Assembly (NCBI RefSeq): GCF_040372805.1
Contig: NZ_BAABWJ010000010.1
Location: 130,313-194,312, forward strand
Reading direction: 5' to 3'
DNA from: Pseudoteredinibacter isoporae_A
GTDB taxonomy: Bacteria; Pseudomonadota; Gammaproteobacteria; Pseudomonadales; Cellvibrionaceae
DNA: 64,000 nt
Shown here: positions 41,772-51,296 of the stretch, piece by piece
How the letters are laid out: the number at the start of each line of letters is the position of its first letter
How positions within the stretch are numbered: position 1 is the first letter of the stretch
Notes under the pieces: generated by a model
What the model was told of the DNA's origin: nothing
The model's input: the letters and a program-made list of their open reading frames with translations, nothing else
Databases searched by the model: none
Translations under genes and position numbers: made by a program

Positions 41772-43685
41772 CTAAAATTTCCACCCCAGGGTCAGGCGCA
41801 CATCCCGCCCCGGTTCTGGCAGCCCGATAGTGCGCTGTGAATCCGGGTCATATCCATAAGTACCGTGATCAAGATAATACCTGTCGAACGCGTTGCTTAC
41901 TGTCAAGTTAATTGACAATTGCTCGGTGCCCATGGGCAACCATTCCAGGTAAACATCTTGTGTGTTGAAGGCAGGTTTTGGGATATAGTTTTCTTGTACG
42001 TCATCCATTTCCTGAACAAAGCGTCCGCTCCAGCCGAGCTCCAGATTCTGTTCCGGGAAACGGTAATTGGCGTTGACCACCAACGCGTCTCCGAAGGCCG
42101 TTCCGATACCGAGATTGCCATCGTCCAGTGGCTGGCCGTCCAGTTCTGGTTTGTTGTGAGAATAGCTGATGCTGACTTCACCGCGCTCCCAGTGTTTGGC
42201 AATATTGATGCCAAAGCCTTTGGTGAGTAGATCACCTGCATTGCCGAAAAATCTTCCGGTTGCACGGGTGCCAACGGTGCCCACAACATCTTTGATTTCG
42301 CTGCGGTAAATTTCAACGCTGCCACGAACACTGTCACCTTGATAGTTAACAGACAGTTCTGTGTTGTTGGCTTTTTCTTCTTTCAAATCCGGATGGTTGG
42401 CGCGAAAGCCAATCAAATAGGCTTCTTTGATTTTCTGGCCACGCAAGGCGGTCGAATAACCCAGTCGAACAGACCATTGTTCGGTGAATTTATATTCGGC
42501 ATTGGCGTTGGGACTGAAGCCGCTCGAGGAAAAACGTTGCTGGTCTACATCATCCAGTGTGTAACGGTCGTAACGCACACCGTAACTGACACTGAGCACT
42601 TCGTTCACGTCGAACAAGTCTTGAATATATAGGCCGTAGATTTTGGCATCTTCTTCGATGTTCGGGTTGATGTAATAGCCCCGATCATCGCGGTACTCAA
42701 CTCCGTAAACCAAGGTATGATCAGTCAGTTGGCTACTATTACGAATATTCAAACCATAACTTTCTACACCAGCGCCTTCATTGAAACTGGCGTTTCTTTG
42801 GTTCAGATAATTGTCGGTTTTAAATGCGGTGACGTCGAGGTTCAACAGATCGCTGTTGCCATCGAGATCATAGTTGATGGTGCTTGTCTCTCGGCGACTG
42901 ACTTGATCCGTGCTCTGGTTCCAGGGAGCATCATAGAAATGGGGGCGAAGGTTCCGGCGGCCATCATCGTAACGGCGCTCATGGCTCAGGCTCAGCGTAT
43001 GGCCAGGTGCCAACTCGCCACTCAGTTTCAGTAGACCGAGTTCCTGTTCTGTGCGGGTATTGGCCAGGGTGTTACCACGGCCATCTTCGATTTCCTTGGT
43101 GTCGTTTCGGCCGAGCACTAACAGGCCACTCCATTGTTCGTTGAAGCGACCGTAGAGGTTCACACTGGCTTTGTAGCCCTCGGTATTGCTGTAGTAACCC
43201 GTTTTGATCAGTGCCCCAAAATCTTCGCCAGGACGTAGCAAATCATCGGCATCTTTGGTTTCAAAGCGGATGGCGCCACCGAGCGCACCTGGGCCATCCA
43301 GTGCCGTGCCCGCACCCGCTTTGAGTTCGGCCTGTTTCAACAATTCCGGTTCGATAGAAAGGCGCCCCTGATGGTGGAACAGATAGCCCGCCTGTGTGGC
43401 GCCATCAACACTCACATTTAGATTGGTGTCTTCAATGCCCCGAACGTAGATTTTTTGGGCAATACCGAAGGAACCACCGACCGTGATGCTGGGTTGGTCG
43501 CGAAATATATCTTCCAGATCATTGGCTTGTTTCTTTTGGATGTCCGTCAGGTCGACGACGTTTACACCGTTTAAGCGGTGGCCTTCGACCTCAACAACTT
43601 CCATATCTTCTTCAGCGAACCCAGCTTGGCTCGTCAATACGATGGCCAGGGTTAAGGTGTTAAGTGGACGGGATGGTAGGGGCAT
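41772..43685 (-). CDS. TonB-dependent outer-membrane receptor
   Basis: 637 residues with a signal peptide ending near residue 24 ('SQAGFAEED'). The plug domain contains 'DLEDIFRDQPSITVGGSFGIAQKIYVRGIEDTNLNVSVDG' (in parts) and 'GPGALGGAIRFETKDA', followed by a 22-strand barrel ending in 'LTLGWKF', the C-terminal Phe signature. The central 'GFRANHPDLKEEK' is a weak echo of the 'FRAP/NPDL' box of haem receptors but lacks its core, so the ligand stays open. A Fur-like box lies 23 bases before the start, supporting iron-regulated uptake. Confidence 0.93.
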   Translation of the reverse strand: MPLPSRPLNTLTLAIVLTSQAGFAEEDMEVVEVEGHRLNGVNVVDLTDIQKKQANDLEDIFRDQPSITVGGSFGIAQKIYVRGIEDTNLNVSVDGATQAGYLFHHQGRLSIEPELLKQAELKAGAGTALDGPGALGGAIRFETKDADDLLRPGEDFGALIKTGYYSNTEGYKASVNLYGRFNEQWSGLLVLGRNDTKEIEDGRGNTLANTRTEQELGLLKLSGELAPGHTLSLSHERRYDDGRRNLRPHFYDAPWNQSTDQVSRRETSTINYDLDGNSDLLNLDVTAFKTDNYLNQRNASFNEGAGVESYGLNIRNSSQLTDHTLVYGVEYRDDRGYYINPNIEEDAKIYGLYIQDLFDVNEVLSVSYGVRYDRYTLDDVDQQRFSSSGFSPNANAEYKFTEQWSVRLGYSTALRGQKIKEAYLIGFRANHPDLKEEKANNTELSVNYQGDSVRGSVEIYRSEIKDVVGTVGTRATGRFFGNAGDLLTKGFGINIAKHWERGEVSISYSHNKPELDGQPLDDGNLGIGTAFGDALVVNANYRFPEQNLELGWSGRFVQEMDDVQENYIPKPAFNTQDVYLEWLPMGTEQLSINLTVSNAFDRYYLDHGTYGYDPDSQRTIGLPEPGRDVRLTLGWKF

Positions 43686-44006
43686 TGCTCTCTCACTTCT
43701 TAATCTTAATGATATTGATTATCATTAAATTTTCAAGCTGTGGCTACGAGATTTACAAATTTTACAAACTCGTTGTCGCGGGGAAGGGGGTAGATGGACT
43801 GCATGGGGGCATAGCCGTTGCCTTCCCTAGAAATGTAGGGGCTTTTGCTAATAAACCTTCGTTATCTGAAGGGATGCGCCTGACTTACCTCAATTAATAA
43901 TAAAAATAGTTCTTATTTATGTTTATATGAGCAGTTAGTTTCAGTATACTCGCCGCCAATTTGACAGAGCTCAGACTCTGCTAACTAATCCTATGGGGAC
44001 GAGACT
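43686..44006. other. Divergent promoter region between two TonB receptors
   Basis: 321 bases without a gene. It holds the Fur-like box (43708-43726), two TTTACAAA direct repeats (43752-43768) and an AT-rich stretch before the second receptor. No small ORF with a good ribosome site was seen. Confidence 0.6.
43708..43726. promoter_or_regulatory. Fur-like box
   Basis: AATGATATTGATTATCATT is close to the 19-bp Fur consensus GATAATGATAATCATTATC and consists of near-symmetric TGATnATTGATTATCA-like halves. It lies 23 bases upstream of the receptor gene at 41772-43685. Confidence 0.75.
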
Positions 44007-46163
44007 ATGAAAAAATCAGTATTGGGTGTAGCCATTTTGCTGGCCAACCAAGCTGTCATGGCGGCGGATTCCAACGCCAAAATGGAAGAAGTAACCATCA
44101 TTGGTAATCCAGAAGAAGCCCAGCTCATCCCGGGTTCAGCGCATGTAATTGGTGAACAGGAGTTAGAGAAGTTCGAGTTCACTGATATCAATCGTATTGT
44201 GCGTCAGGTGCCAGGCGTTTACCTCCAGGAAGAGGATGGTTTTGGCTTGCGTCCTAATATTGGTATTCGTGGTGCCGTTGGCGAGCGTTCGAGCAAGATT
44301 AACTTGATGGAAGATGGCGTGTTGATTGCGCCGGCCCCTTATTCCGCACCATCCGCCTACTATTTCCCAACCGCTGGCCGTATGAGTTCTGTCGAGATAC
44401 TTAAAGGTGCTGAAACCTTGCGCCAGGGACCGGCTACCGTAGGTGGTGCCGTCAACTTGATTTCTACCCGTATTCCCGAACAAACCCGTGGCAGTGTGAA
44501 TGCGGAGGCGGGCGAAGACGGTGCGTTCCGCGTACACGCCAATTATGGGCATGTTGAAGAGCAGTTTGCTTTCTTGCTGGAAACTCACCAGCAGGGTAAT
44601 GACGGTTTTAAGAATATCGATCGCAGCAACCGTGATACCGGCTTCTATATTGAAGACTATATGGCCAAGGTTCGCGTTAACAGCGACCCATCTGCGGAGT
44701 TTTATCAGCAGCTCGATTTCAAAGTTCAATACAGTGAAGAGCTGTCAGATGAAACCTATTTGGGTCTGACGGATCGGGATTTCACGGCAGCCCCTGACCG
44801 CCGTTATGGTTTAAGTGAGCTGGACGAAATGAACACTCGTCACTCTACGGTGCAGCTGCGCCACCACATTGAATTCAATACTGATCTGTCTCTAACCACC
44901 ACGGTCTATCAGAACAAGTTCAAACGCGACTGGTTCAAAGTGAAAGGTGTTGGTGGGTTGATTGATGATGTGAATGCTGGCAATAGCAATGCCGCTAATG
45001 CACAGGCTATTCTCGATGGTACGGCGGATGCGGACGGTATTGCGGTGAAACACAACAATCGCAAATACACCAGTGAAGGTATTCAGTTCAAAGTGGATTG
45101 GGCCTTGGCGAACCACCAGATCGAAATGGGTGCACGCTATCATCAGGACGATGTGGATCGTCATCAACCGGAAGAAATTTTCAATCAGCGTAACGGCGAG
45201 TTGGTTTTTGATTCCATCAAACAACCGAGTTCAAGTAATAACCGCGTGGAAGATGCGGAAGCGATCGCTCTGCACATTATGGATGTGTGGTCTTTGAACG
45301 ATGAGCTTAAGTTGAATCTGGGTTTGCGCTACGAAGATATTGAAACGTCTCAAACCCGCTACGGCGACAGTGAGCGTACTGAAGTTGCATCCACTCGCAG
45401 CAATCAGGTTGATGAGCTTCTATACAGCGCGGGCATCACCTATGAGTTGAGTGATCAGGTTACATTGTTGGCTGGTGTGCATTCTGGTTTTGCCCCAACG
45501 TCTCCGAGCTCACGTGACAATATCGAGCCTGAAACCAGCACGAACTATGAAGCCGGTATCCGCTTCAATGGTGAAGACGCGAAGGCGTCGGTTATTGCCT
45601 TTTTCAGCGATTACGAAAGCACTGTAACCAACTGTACGGTCAATCGCCCTTGTGGTGATCAGACCTCAGGTTCTCAAAGTGAAGGCGAATCTGAAGTGAA
45701 AGGTGTAGAAGTCACCGTCGATAGTCACTTGTATCGTGATAACGACGTGTTTGTACCGATTTCCATGAGCTATACCTATACCGATGCTGAAATTACTGAC
45801 CCGAAAGACAGCGGCAATCAGGTGGGCGACTTGTATGAGTATCTGCCAAAAAACACCTTCAGCGCGCAAATTGGTTATGAGCTGGCAAGCGGTTGGAACA
45901 GCTACCTGAGTGTTTCCTACGTTGATGAGATGTGCACCGACAGCAGTATTTGTGGTCGCAGCGGTTTGGATCAGCGCTTTGCGTTTACGGACCAATATTG
46001 GGTTGCTGACTTCTCGACCCATTACCCTCTGAACAAAGATACCCAGCTGTACCTGAAGTTGGACAATGTTTTTGATGAGCGTGCGATTGTTTCCCGTAAT
46101 CCAGACGGTGCGCGTCCGAACAAGCCGCGCACGGCCTTGATCGGTGTGAATTGGAATTTCTGA
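44007..46163 (+). CDS. TonB-dependent outer-membrane receptor, FecA-like
   Basis: 718 residues with a signal peptide ending at 'VMAAD' (~residue 20) and a TonB-box-like 'MEEVTIIGN' right after. The plug contains 'IVRQVPGVYLQEEDGFGLRP', 'IGIRGAVGERSSKINLMEDG' and 'VEILKGAETLRQGPATVGGA', which resemble FecA-type siderophore receptors. There is no N-terminal signalling domain. The barrel ends 'TALIGVNWNF'. It is divergent from the other receptor and followed by a strong terminator. Its substrate is probably a ferric chelate. Confidence 0.93.
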   Translation: MKKSVLGVAILLANQAVMAADSNAKMEEVTIIGNPEEAQLIPGSAHVIGEQELEKFEFTDINRIVRQVPGVYLQEEDGFGLRPNIGIRGAVGERSSKINLMEDGVLIAPAPYSAPSAYYFPTAGRMSSVEILKGAETLRQGPATVGGAVNLISTRIPEQTRGSVNAEAGEDGAFRVHANYGHVEEQFAFLLETHQQGNDGFKNIDRSNRDTGFYIEDYMAKVRVNSDPSAEFYQQLDFKVQYSEELSDETYLGLTDRDFTAAPDRRYGLSELDEMNTRHSTVQLRHHIEFNTDLSLTTTVYQNKFKRDWFKVKGVGGLIDDVNAGNSNAANAQAILDGTADADGIAVKHNNRKYTSEGIQFKVDWALANHQIEMGARYHQDDVDRHQPEEIFNQRNGELVFDSIKQPSSSNNRVEDAEAIALHIMDVWSLNDELKLNLGLRYEDIETSQTRYGDSERTEVASTRSNQVDELLYSAGITYELSDQVTLLAGVHSGFAPTSPSSRDNIEPETSTNYEAGIRFNGEDAKASVIAFFSDYESTVTNCTVNRPCGDQTSGSQSEGESEVKGVEVTVDSHLYRDNDVFVPISMSYTYTDAEITDPKDSGNQVGDLYEYLPKNTFSAQIGYELASGWNSYLSVSYVDEMCTDSSICGRSGLDQRFAFTDQYWVADFSTHYPLNKDTQLYLKLDNVFDERAIVSRNPDGARPNKPRTALIGVNWNF

Positions 46164-46190
46164 TTCGACGGTTGATTGAATGGCACCAGT

Positions 46191-46220
46191 AAAAAGGCGG
46201 GCGTAGGCCCGCCTTTTTTA
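46191..46220 (+). terminator. Rho-independent terminator of the FecA-like receptor
   Basis: AAAAAGGCGGGC and GCCCGCCTTTTT form a perfect 12-bp stem with a GTAG loop; a T-run follows. Confidence 0.95.
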
Positions 46221-46399
46221 TGTCTGGCACTTTATCGGTACCTTACTTCTTGTACTTGTTTATATGGCAGGCTTGGTAGAGAATTCAAAACCCTGTTTTT
46301 GCAAGGGACTAGGGTTGGATCTATGCTTGGTAGATCTAATCAATAAATATTGAACCCTGATCATGTTTTTGGGTGGAGCTGAATTTAGCGAGTACATTG

Positions 46400-47215
46400 A
46401 TGAGTACGGATTCTAAGGATGAGCTGCTAAGCCAGTTACATATTGCCAAGCAACGGGCCGAGGAACTGGCGCATAGGTTGGCGACCGTGGGGCATGAGGT
46501 TAAGACTCCCATTGGTATTGCTGTGACTGCGGCGTCGAATCTGGAACTGAAAGCCAATAAGATGAAGCAGGATTACCAGGCGGGAAAGATGACCCAGCGC
46601 AGCCTGGAAACTTTTCTTTCTTTGGTGGTGGAGTCGGCCGACATTTTGCAAACCAATACCCGCCGTGCCAGTTCATTAATGGACAGTTTTAAACAGATCG
46701 CTCTGGATCAGGCTCATGAGCGTACTCGCTCAATTAAGTTGGCAGACTATTTTGAACAGCTCAAAGTAAGCCTGTTGCCTGCTCTGAGAGAAGCGGCTTG
46801 TGATCTGAGCATCGACTGTAGCAAAGAGCTGCAATTATCCAGTTGCCCGGGAGCCGTCACTCAAGTGCTGAGCAATCTGATCATGAATGCCTTGCAACAT
46901 GCTCGAGTGCCCGAAAAGAGCTTGGCCATTCAGCTCAAGGCTGAGAGTCAACAGGTCGATGAAGAAAACCCACAGGGTGGCGTAAAGATCCAACTGAGCG
47001 ACAATGGCGCTGGCATGAGCCCAGAAGTCAAAGCTCGGGCCTTTGAGAGTTTTTACACCACCGCCAGTGAGTATGGTGGCAGTGGTCTTGGGCTCAGCAT
47101 CGTTGCGGAGCTGTTGAAGCGACCACTGATGGGTAAGATCGATTGCCGGTCTCAGCCCGGTGAAGGTTGCGACTTTCACATTTTCCTTCCCAATCTGTCT
47201 GTGAGCGAAATTTAA
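46400..47215 (+). CDS. Orphan soluble histidine kinase
   Basis: 271 residues from the ATG at 46400; a GTG start at 46373 is also possible. There is no membrane helix or sensor domain: the protein begins with a short coiled coil and goes directly to the phospho-accepting His32 in 'ATVGHEVKTPIGIA'. The ATPase motifs are 'LSNLIMNALQHA', 'SDNGAGMSPEV' and 'YGGSGLGLSIVAELL'. It lacks an adjacent response regulator. Such proteins look like the C-terminal half of larger hybrid sensors and may sense through a partner. Confidence 0.88.
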   Translation: MSTDSKDELLSQLHIAKQRAEELAHRLATVGHEVKTPIGIAVTAASNLELKANKMKQDYQAGKMTQRSLETFLSLVVESADILQTNTRRASSLMDSFKQIALDQAHERTRSIKLADYFEQLKVSLLPALREAACDLSIDCSKELQLSSCPGAVTQVLSNLIMNALQHARVPEKSLAIQLKAESQQVDEENPQGGVKIQLSDNGAGMSPEVKARAFESFYTTASEYGGSGLGLSIVAELLKRPLMGKIDCRSQPGEGCDFHIFLPNLSVSEI

Positions 47216-47331
47216 ACAGCTATCTGTTCGGCCTGTTCACGATTTCTTACCCTTCTGTAAACGGTTGCGTGAAAGCGCTTGCAGCCTTAACACGGCCTGT
47301 TATTCTCCCTCTTTTGCTTTGAGGAATTACC

Positions 47332-48750
47332 ATGTCAGCTCAGTTTCCAGCCTTTCAGTCCATCGCACTGGTGAAGGAAATTGAATCTCCTGAAAATCCT
47401 GGTGGTTTGGAAAAACGTGTTGCCTTGATTCCGGAAGATGTCGCCAAATTGGTGGCAGCGGGTTGTCAGGTTTTTGTTGAACGTGGGGCAGGTGATGGCG
47501 TTGGTTTCAGTGACCAGGAATACCTTGATGAGGGCGCCCTCATGCAAAGCGCTGAGGAAATCTACGAGAACAAAGATCTCATCATCAAGTTCAAAGGTCC
47601 CTCTCTGGAATCCATCAAGCAGATGCGTCCGGGTACCACTTTGTTTTGTATGGCGCACTTTCATTCCTATCCAGATCGCGCTCAGCTGCTGGCTGATCAA
47701 CAGATCAATGTTATTGCGATGGAGGAGATTCTGGAGTCCCCCAAGCGTCAGTCCGATGCCTCTATTATTGGTCGTACGGCGATGAACAAAGCGCTTAGCC
47801 CCTATATGGCCGATAACAGCATTGGTTCACTTAATGTCAAAGTGCTGGGCTGGTCAGAGTGCTTGGGAGCGGCTGTGCGCCGAGCGGGGAACCGGGACCC
47901 GCGTTCTCTGCAGTTGCTTAATGCGGACATCGCTACCGCGGATCTGGAGCTTAGCCGCAACAACAGCCTGTATGTCTACGACAGTCGAATCCTGCAGCGC
48001 CAGGGTTTAATAGCCAGCCTGCAAAAGGCGGGCGAAGGGGTACTGGATCTAGCGGAATACGAACGTGAATACGGTGCTCAAGCCGTTGCGGATTACCGTG
48101 AAAGTCACCCACCTCGCGAGTTTGGTCTGCGTCGTATCCAGTGCCTGCATGAAACGGGCATGGCGGGTGCTCGCTATGGATTAAAGCTGTTGGCTGAAAA
48201 CAAGCCGGAGCTTGATATCAAAGACGCGAAAGTCGCAGTGCTTGGTTATGGCAATGTAGGCCAGGGGGCGATCCATGAATTGCACGATCAGGGGGTGAAA
48301 ACCATCCATGTGCTGGGGCGGACCCACACCAGCAAGGGGCGAATCGACTACTGGTTGAATGATATTGATCTGGTTGTGAATGGTGCGGAGCAGCCACCGC
48401 ATCTGCGTGGGATTAATTTCCTGGTGAGTAATTCCCATTTGAAACATTTGGTCCCCGACGGTTCAGTGGTGATCGATCTGGTAGGCGGCAGTCCGACCAA
48501 TCGGAGCCCGGTGGAGGCGGTGGAGTCCTGCACCTTTCTGACGGATCCGCACTTTGAACGAGATGGCGTAACGGTGTCTTCATTGTGGGGCTGGCCGATG
48601 ATGGGGATGATGCGCGAGACGGCAATCCGCTATTCAGGGCAAATTGCCGATGTGCTGCTGGGCACGGAACAGCTTTATAAAGGTTTATCTGCGCTGGCGC
48701 CCGGTGTTGAGCGGGCATTGGTTTGTGGCCCTTTCCCTTCGGAGGCTTGA
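47332..48750 (+). CDS. AlaDH/PNT-family dehydrogenase
   Basis: 472 residues of the alanine dehydrogenase/transhydrogenase/saccharopine dehydrogenase family. The N-terminal domain has 'NPGGLEKRVALIPEDVAKLV' and 'KFKGPSLESIKQMRPGTTL'. The NAD-binding fold has 'KVAVLGYGNVGQGAI' (~303-317). It is longer than true alanine dehydrogenases (~370) and closer to the saccharopine-dehydrogenase-like group, so it should not be named ald. It precedes cinA/pncC by seven bases and may share its message. Confidence 0.82.
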   Translation: MSAQFPAFQSIALVKEIESPENPGGLEKRVALIPEDVAKLVAAGCQVFVERGAGDGVGFSDQEYLDEGALMQSAEEIYENKDLIIKFKGPSLESIKQMRPGTTLFCMAHFHSYPDRAQLLADQQINVIAMEEILESPKRQSDASIIGRTAMNKALSPYMADNSIGSLNVKVLGWSECLGAAVRRAGNRDPRSLQLLNADIATADLELSRNNSLYVYDSRILQRQGLIASLQKAGEGVLDLAEYEREYGAQAVADYRESHPPREFGLRRIQCLHETGMAGARYGLKLLAENKPELDIKDAKVAVLGYGNVGQGAIHELHDQGVKTIHVLGRTHTSKGRIDYWLNDIDLVVNGAEQPPHLRGINFLVSNSHLKHLVPDGSVVIDLVGGSPTNRSPVEAVESCTFLTDPHFERDGVTVSSLWGWPMMGMMRETAIRYSGQIADVLLGTEQLYKGLSALAPGVERALVCGPFPSEA

Positions 48751-48757
48751 GGCATCT

Positions 48758-49258
48758 ATGACTCGAACCATCCATGATTTGGCGAACTCTCTGGGTGAAG
48801 CACTCAAGGAAAAGGACCTGCGTATCTGTTGTGCTGAATCCTGTACCGGAGGTGGGATCGCCAGTGCCTTAACCGATATTGCTGGCAGCTCAGCCTGGTT
48901 TGAATACGGTTTTGTCACCTATGCCAATTCGGCGAAAACCGACTTGCTGGGGGTGCCCGATGCACTGCTGCAAGCCCATGGTGCGGTGAGCCAGGAAGTC
49001 GTGGGCGCGATGGCGCAGGGGGCCTTACAGAAGGCTTCGGCGGATATTGCTCTGGCGACCAGCGGCATTGCGGGGCCAGGAGGCGGGACGGCGAGCAAAC
49101 CGGTAGGAACGGTATGGTTCGCGTGGGCCTGGCAGGAGCAAGGCCAACTTGAGTGCCACAGCGAATGCCGGGTATTCGAAGGTGACCGTCAAGCGGTCAG
49201 GGCTCAGGCGGTAGAGCACGCTTTACTGATGGCATCTGAATTGCCTCTTTTGGGGTAA
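48758..49258 (+). CDS. pncC: CinA C-terminal domain protein (nicotinamide-nucleotide amidohydrolase, PncC)
   Basis: 166 residues from the ATG at 48758 (frame open from 48644, inside the previous gene), with TTGAGG upstream. The family deamidates NMN to nicotinate mononucleotide. It has 'ICCAESCTGGGIASALTDIAGSS' (in two parts), with the catalytic Ser, then 'GFVTYANSAKTDLLGV', 'ALATSGIAGPGGGTASKPVGTVW' and the typical C-terminus. It is the stand-alone C-terminal form of CinA, found in front of recA in many gammaproteobacteria. Confidence 0.94.
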   Translation: MTRTIHDLANSLGEALKEKDLRICCAESCTGGGIASALTDIAGSSAWFEYGFVTYANSAKTDLLGVPDALLQAHGAVSQEVVGAMAQGALQKASADIALATSGIAGPGGGTASKPVGTVWFAWAWQEQGQLECHSECRVFEGDRQAVRAQAVEHALLMASELPLLG

Positions 49259-49320
49259 TGTCCACCCTGTCGACTCATTCAATGTCACTATTTTTGAAAA
49301 ACTACTGTATATAAACCAAG

Positions 49321-49340
49321 TACTGGTTGCGTATACAGTG
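49321..49340. promoter_or_regulatory. LexA box in the recA promoter
   Basis: TACTGGTTGCGTATACAGTG contains CTG-N10-CAG, the LexA core, with TACTG and CAGTG flanks. A second, degenerate half-site TACTGTATAT lies immediately upstream at 49303-49312. SOS control of recA is expected. Confidence 0.85.
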
Positions 49341-49554
49341 TTTTTGAATTAAGCTTCTTTCCGAATCGCAGCTGATGGCTCCTGGAATTAAACCGACAGT
49401 CCAGGGCTTGCAGCAAAAATCGATAACAAAATTCTGAAAACGGATGCTTAAGAGACTGCCCGTACCCGTTGTCCAAGGCATCTCGCATGAATGTACATTC
49501 CGTTTTCACTCACAAGAATACAAAAGGCAAAAAGCCTAAACGACGAGGTGTCCC

Positions 49555-50586
49555 ATGGATCAGAACAAAGAAAAGGCATTGCAAGCCGCCCTTGGCCAGA
49601 TTGAACGTCAGTTCGGTAAAGGCACCGTTATGCGGATGGGCGATAAAGAACAGGTAAAAATTCCGGCCGTTTCCACAGGCTCTCTAGGTTTGGATGTCGC
49701 TTTGGGGATTGGTGGTTTACCAAAGGGCCGAATCGTTGAAATTTATGGTCCAGAATCTTCGGGTAAAACCACGCTGACTTTACAAGCGATTGCCGAAGCC
49801 CAGAAACAGGGTGGAACCTGTGCCTTTATCGATGCTGAGCATGCTCTGGATCCTATTTATGCCGAGAAGCTGGGTGTTAATGTTGATGATTTGATCGTTT
49901 CCCAGCCAGACACTGGTGAACAAGCACTGGAAGTTGCCGATATGTTGGTGCGTTCAGGTGCGATTGATGTTCTGGTTGTGGACTCGGTTGCAGCTCTAAC
50001 ACCGAAAGCTGAAATTGAAGGCGAAATGGGTGATCACCACGTTGGTCTGCAGGCGCGCTTAATGTCTCAGGCATTGCGTAAGATTACCGGCAACATCAAA
50101 AACGCTAACTGTCTGGCGATCTTTATTAACCAGATTCGTATGAAGATTGGCGTTATGTTTGGTAACCCGGAAACCACTACCGGTGGTAATGCTTTGAAAT
50201 TTTACTCTTCCGTTCGCTTGGATATTCGCCGAATTGGTGCGGTGAAAGACGGTGATGAAGTGATCGGCAGCGAAACCCGAGTGAAAGTGGTTAAGAACAA
50301 AGTGGCGCCACCGTTCAAACAAACCGAATTCCAAATTCTGTACGGTGAAGGTATTAACCGTTTGGGTGAGGTAATCGACTTTGGCGTTAAGTTGGGTTTT
50401 ATCGATAAGGCGGGTGCTTGGTATAGCTATAACGGCGATAAGATTGGCCAAGGTAAGAACAATGTTGTGAAGTTCTTGAACGAAAACACCGCCTTGGCTG
50501 AAGAAATCGAAGCACGCGTACGTGCAGAGCTGTTGGGCGATGCCTCAGAGACTGATGCATCAGCAGAGAGTGCTGAGCAGGCGTAA
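49555..50586 (+). CDS. recA: Recombinase RecA
   Basis: 343 residues. Catalyses strand exchange and activates LexA self-cleavage. Walker A 'GPESSGKTT' is at residues 65-73. 'INQIRMKIGVMFGNPETTTGGNALKF' (in two parts) is the DNA-binding loop region. The acidic C-terminus is typical. The ATG is preceded by GAGGTG. A LexA box lies 215 bases upstream, and recX follows after a hairpin. Confidence 0.98.
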   Translation: MDQNKEKALQAALGQIERQFGKGTVMRMGDKEQVKIPAVSTGSLGLDVALGIGGLPKGRIVEIYGPESSGKTTLTLQAIAEAQKQGGTCAFIDAEHALDPIYAEKLGVNVDDLIVSQPDTGEQALEVADMLVRSGAIDVLVVDSVAALTPKAEIEGEMGDHHVGLQARLMSQALRKITGNIKNANCLAIFINQIRMKIGVMFGNPETTTGGNALKFYSSVRLDIRRIGAVKDGDEVIGSETRVKVVKNKVAPPFKQTEFQILYGEGINRLGEVIDFGVKLGFIDKAGAWYSYNGDKIGQGKNNVVKFLNENTALAEEIEARVRAELLGDASETDASAESAEQA

Positions 50587-50609
50587 GTCTCTTATTTCCG
50601 CCCTCTAAT

Positions 50610-50647
50610 GACCGCATATGCTTTGTTTGATTGAAGCCTATGCGGTC
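50610..50647 (+). terminator. Hairpin between recA and recX
   Basis: GACCGCATA and TATGCGGTC form a perfect 9-bp outer stem, and GCTT/AAGC add an inner stem, with no T-run after it. It probably attenuates read-through from recA into recX rather than ending all transcription. Confidence 0.6.
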
Positions 50648-50764
50648 CCTCCGCGTATGCCTGCTGTGCGTACCGTATGTTAGATAGACAATTGTGACTG
50701 TTCTGGGGTTGATGTTTTCAGCTGACCTAGAACCGTAACTTCTCAGCACGAGCAGGAGCAAATA

Positions 50765-51289
50765 ATGAAAAATATTGTCTCCCTGGACGATTACCGCGAT
50801 GAGCCTGTGGCCAATAATGAGCCCAGTGGTCGCGAGGTGTTGGCGAAGATTAAGAATTCTGCTCTGGCTGCCATCAGTCGTCGAGAGTATTGCCGTGCCG
50901 AGCTGTTTTCCAAATTGGCGAGGCAGCATGACAAGACAGAATTGATTGATGAAGTATTGAACTGGCTGGAAGAGCTTTCCTACCTGGATGATCAGCGTTA
51001 TGCGGCTATGTTCTTGCGGGCGTCAATTTCAAAGCGTCGTGGTCCAACCCGTATTCGTATGGAAATGAAGCACAAAGGTTTGTCGAACGTTTCGATTGAC
51101 AGTGCTTTGCTTGAAAGCGATGTCGATTGGCATGCCTTAGCGTTGGAAAGTCTGCAGGGTCGTTTTTCTGGGCCGTCCATGGACGTGAAAGACAAGTCAA
51201 AACGCTATCGTTACTTGCAAGCCCAGGGGTTTTCAGGTGATCAGATCCATTACGCCCTGGCGGAAGCCAATCGAGCGGTTGGAGAATAA
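50765..51289 (+). CDS. recX: Regulatory protein RecX
   Basis: 174 residues. RecX binds RecA filaments and limits their extension. The three-helix repeat pattern is visible: 'AISRREYCRAELFSKLAR', 'LEELSYLDDQRYAAMFLR', 'RGPTRIRMEMKHKGLSN'. A Lys/Asp-rich N-terminal stretch precedes it. Ribosome site GAGCAGGAGC lies just upstream. It is the second gene of the recA locus, 178 bases downstream. Confidence 0.93.
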   Translation: MKNIVSLDDYRDEPVANNEPSGREVLAKIKNSALAAISRREYCRAELFSKLARQHDKTELIDEVLNWLEELSYLDDQRYAAMFLRASISKRRGPTRIRMEMKHKGLSNVSIDSALLESDVDWHALALESLQGRFSGPSMDVKDKSKRYRYLQAQGFSGDQIHYALAEANRAVGE

Positions 51290-51296
51290 CCCTCTT

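Noticed and set aside
42380..42440. Haem-receptor FRAP/NPDL box in the first TonB receptor
   Set aside because: The motif is only an echo ('LRGQ' and 'HPDL'); not enough to call a haem receptor.
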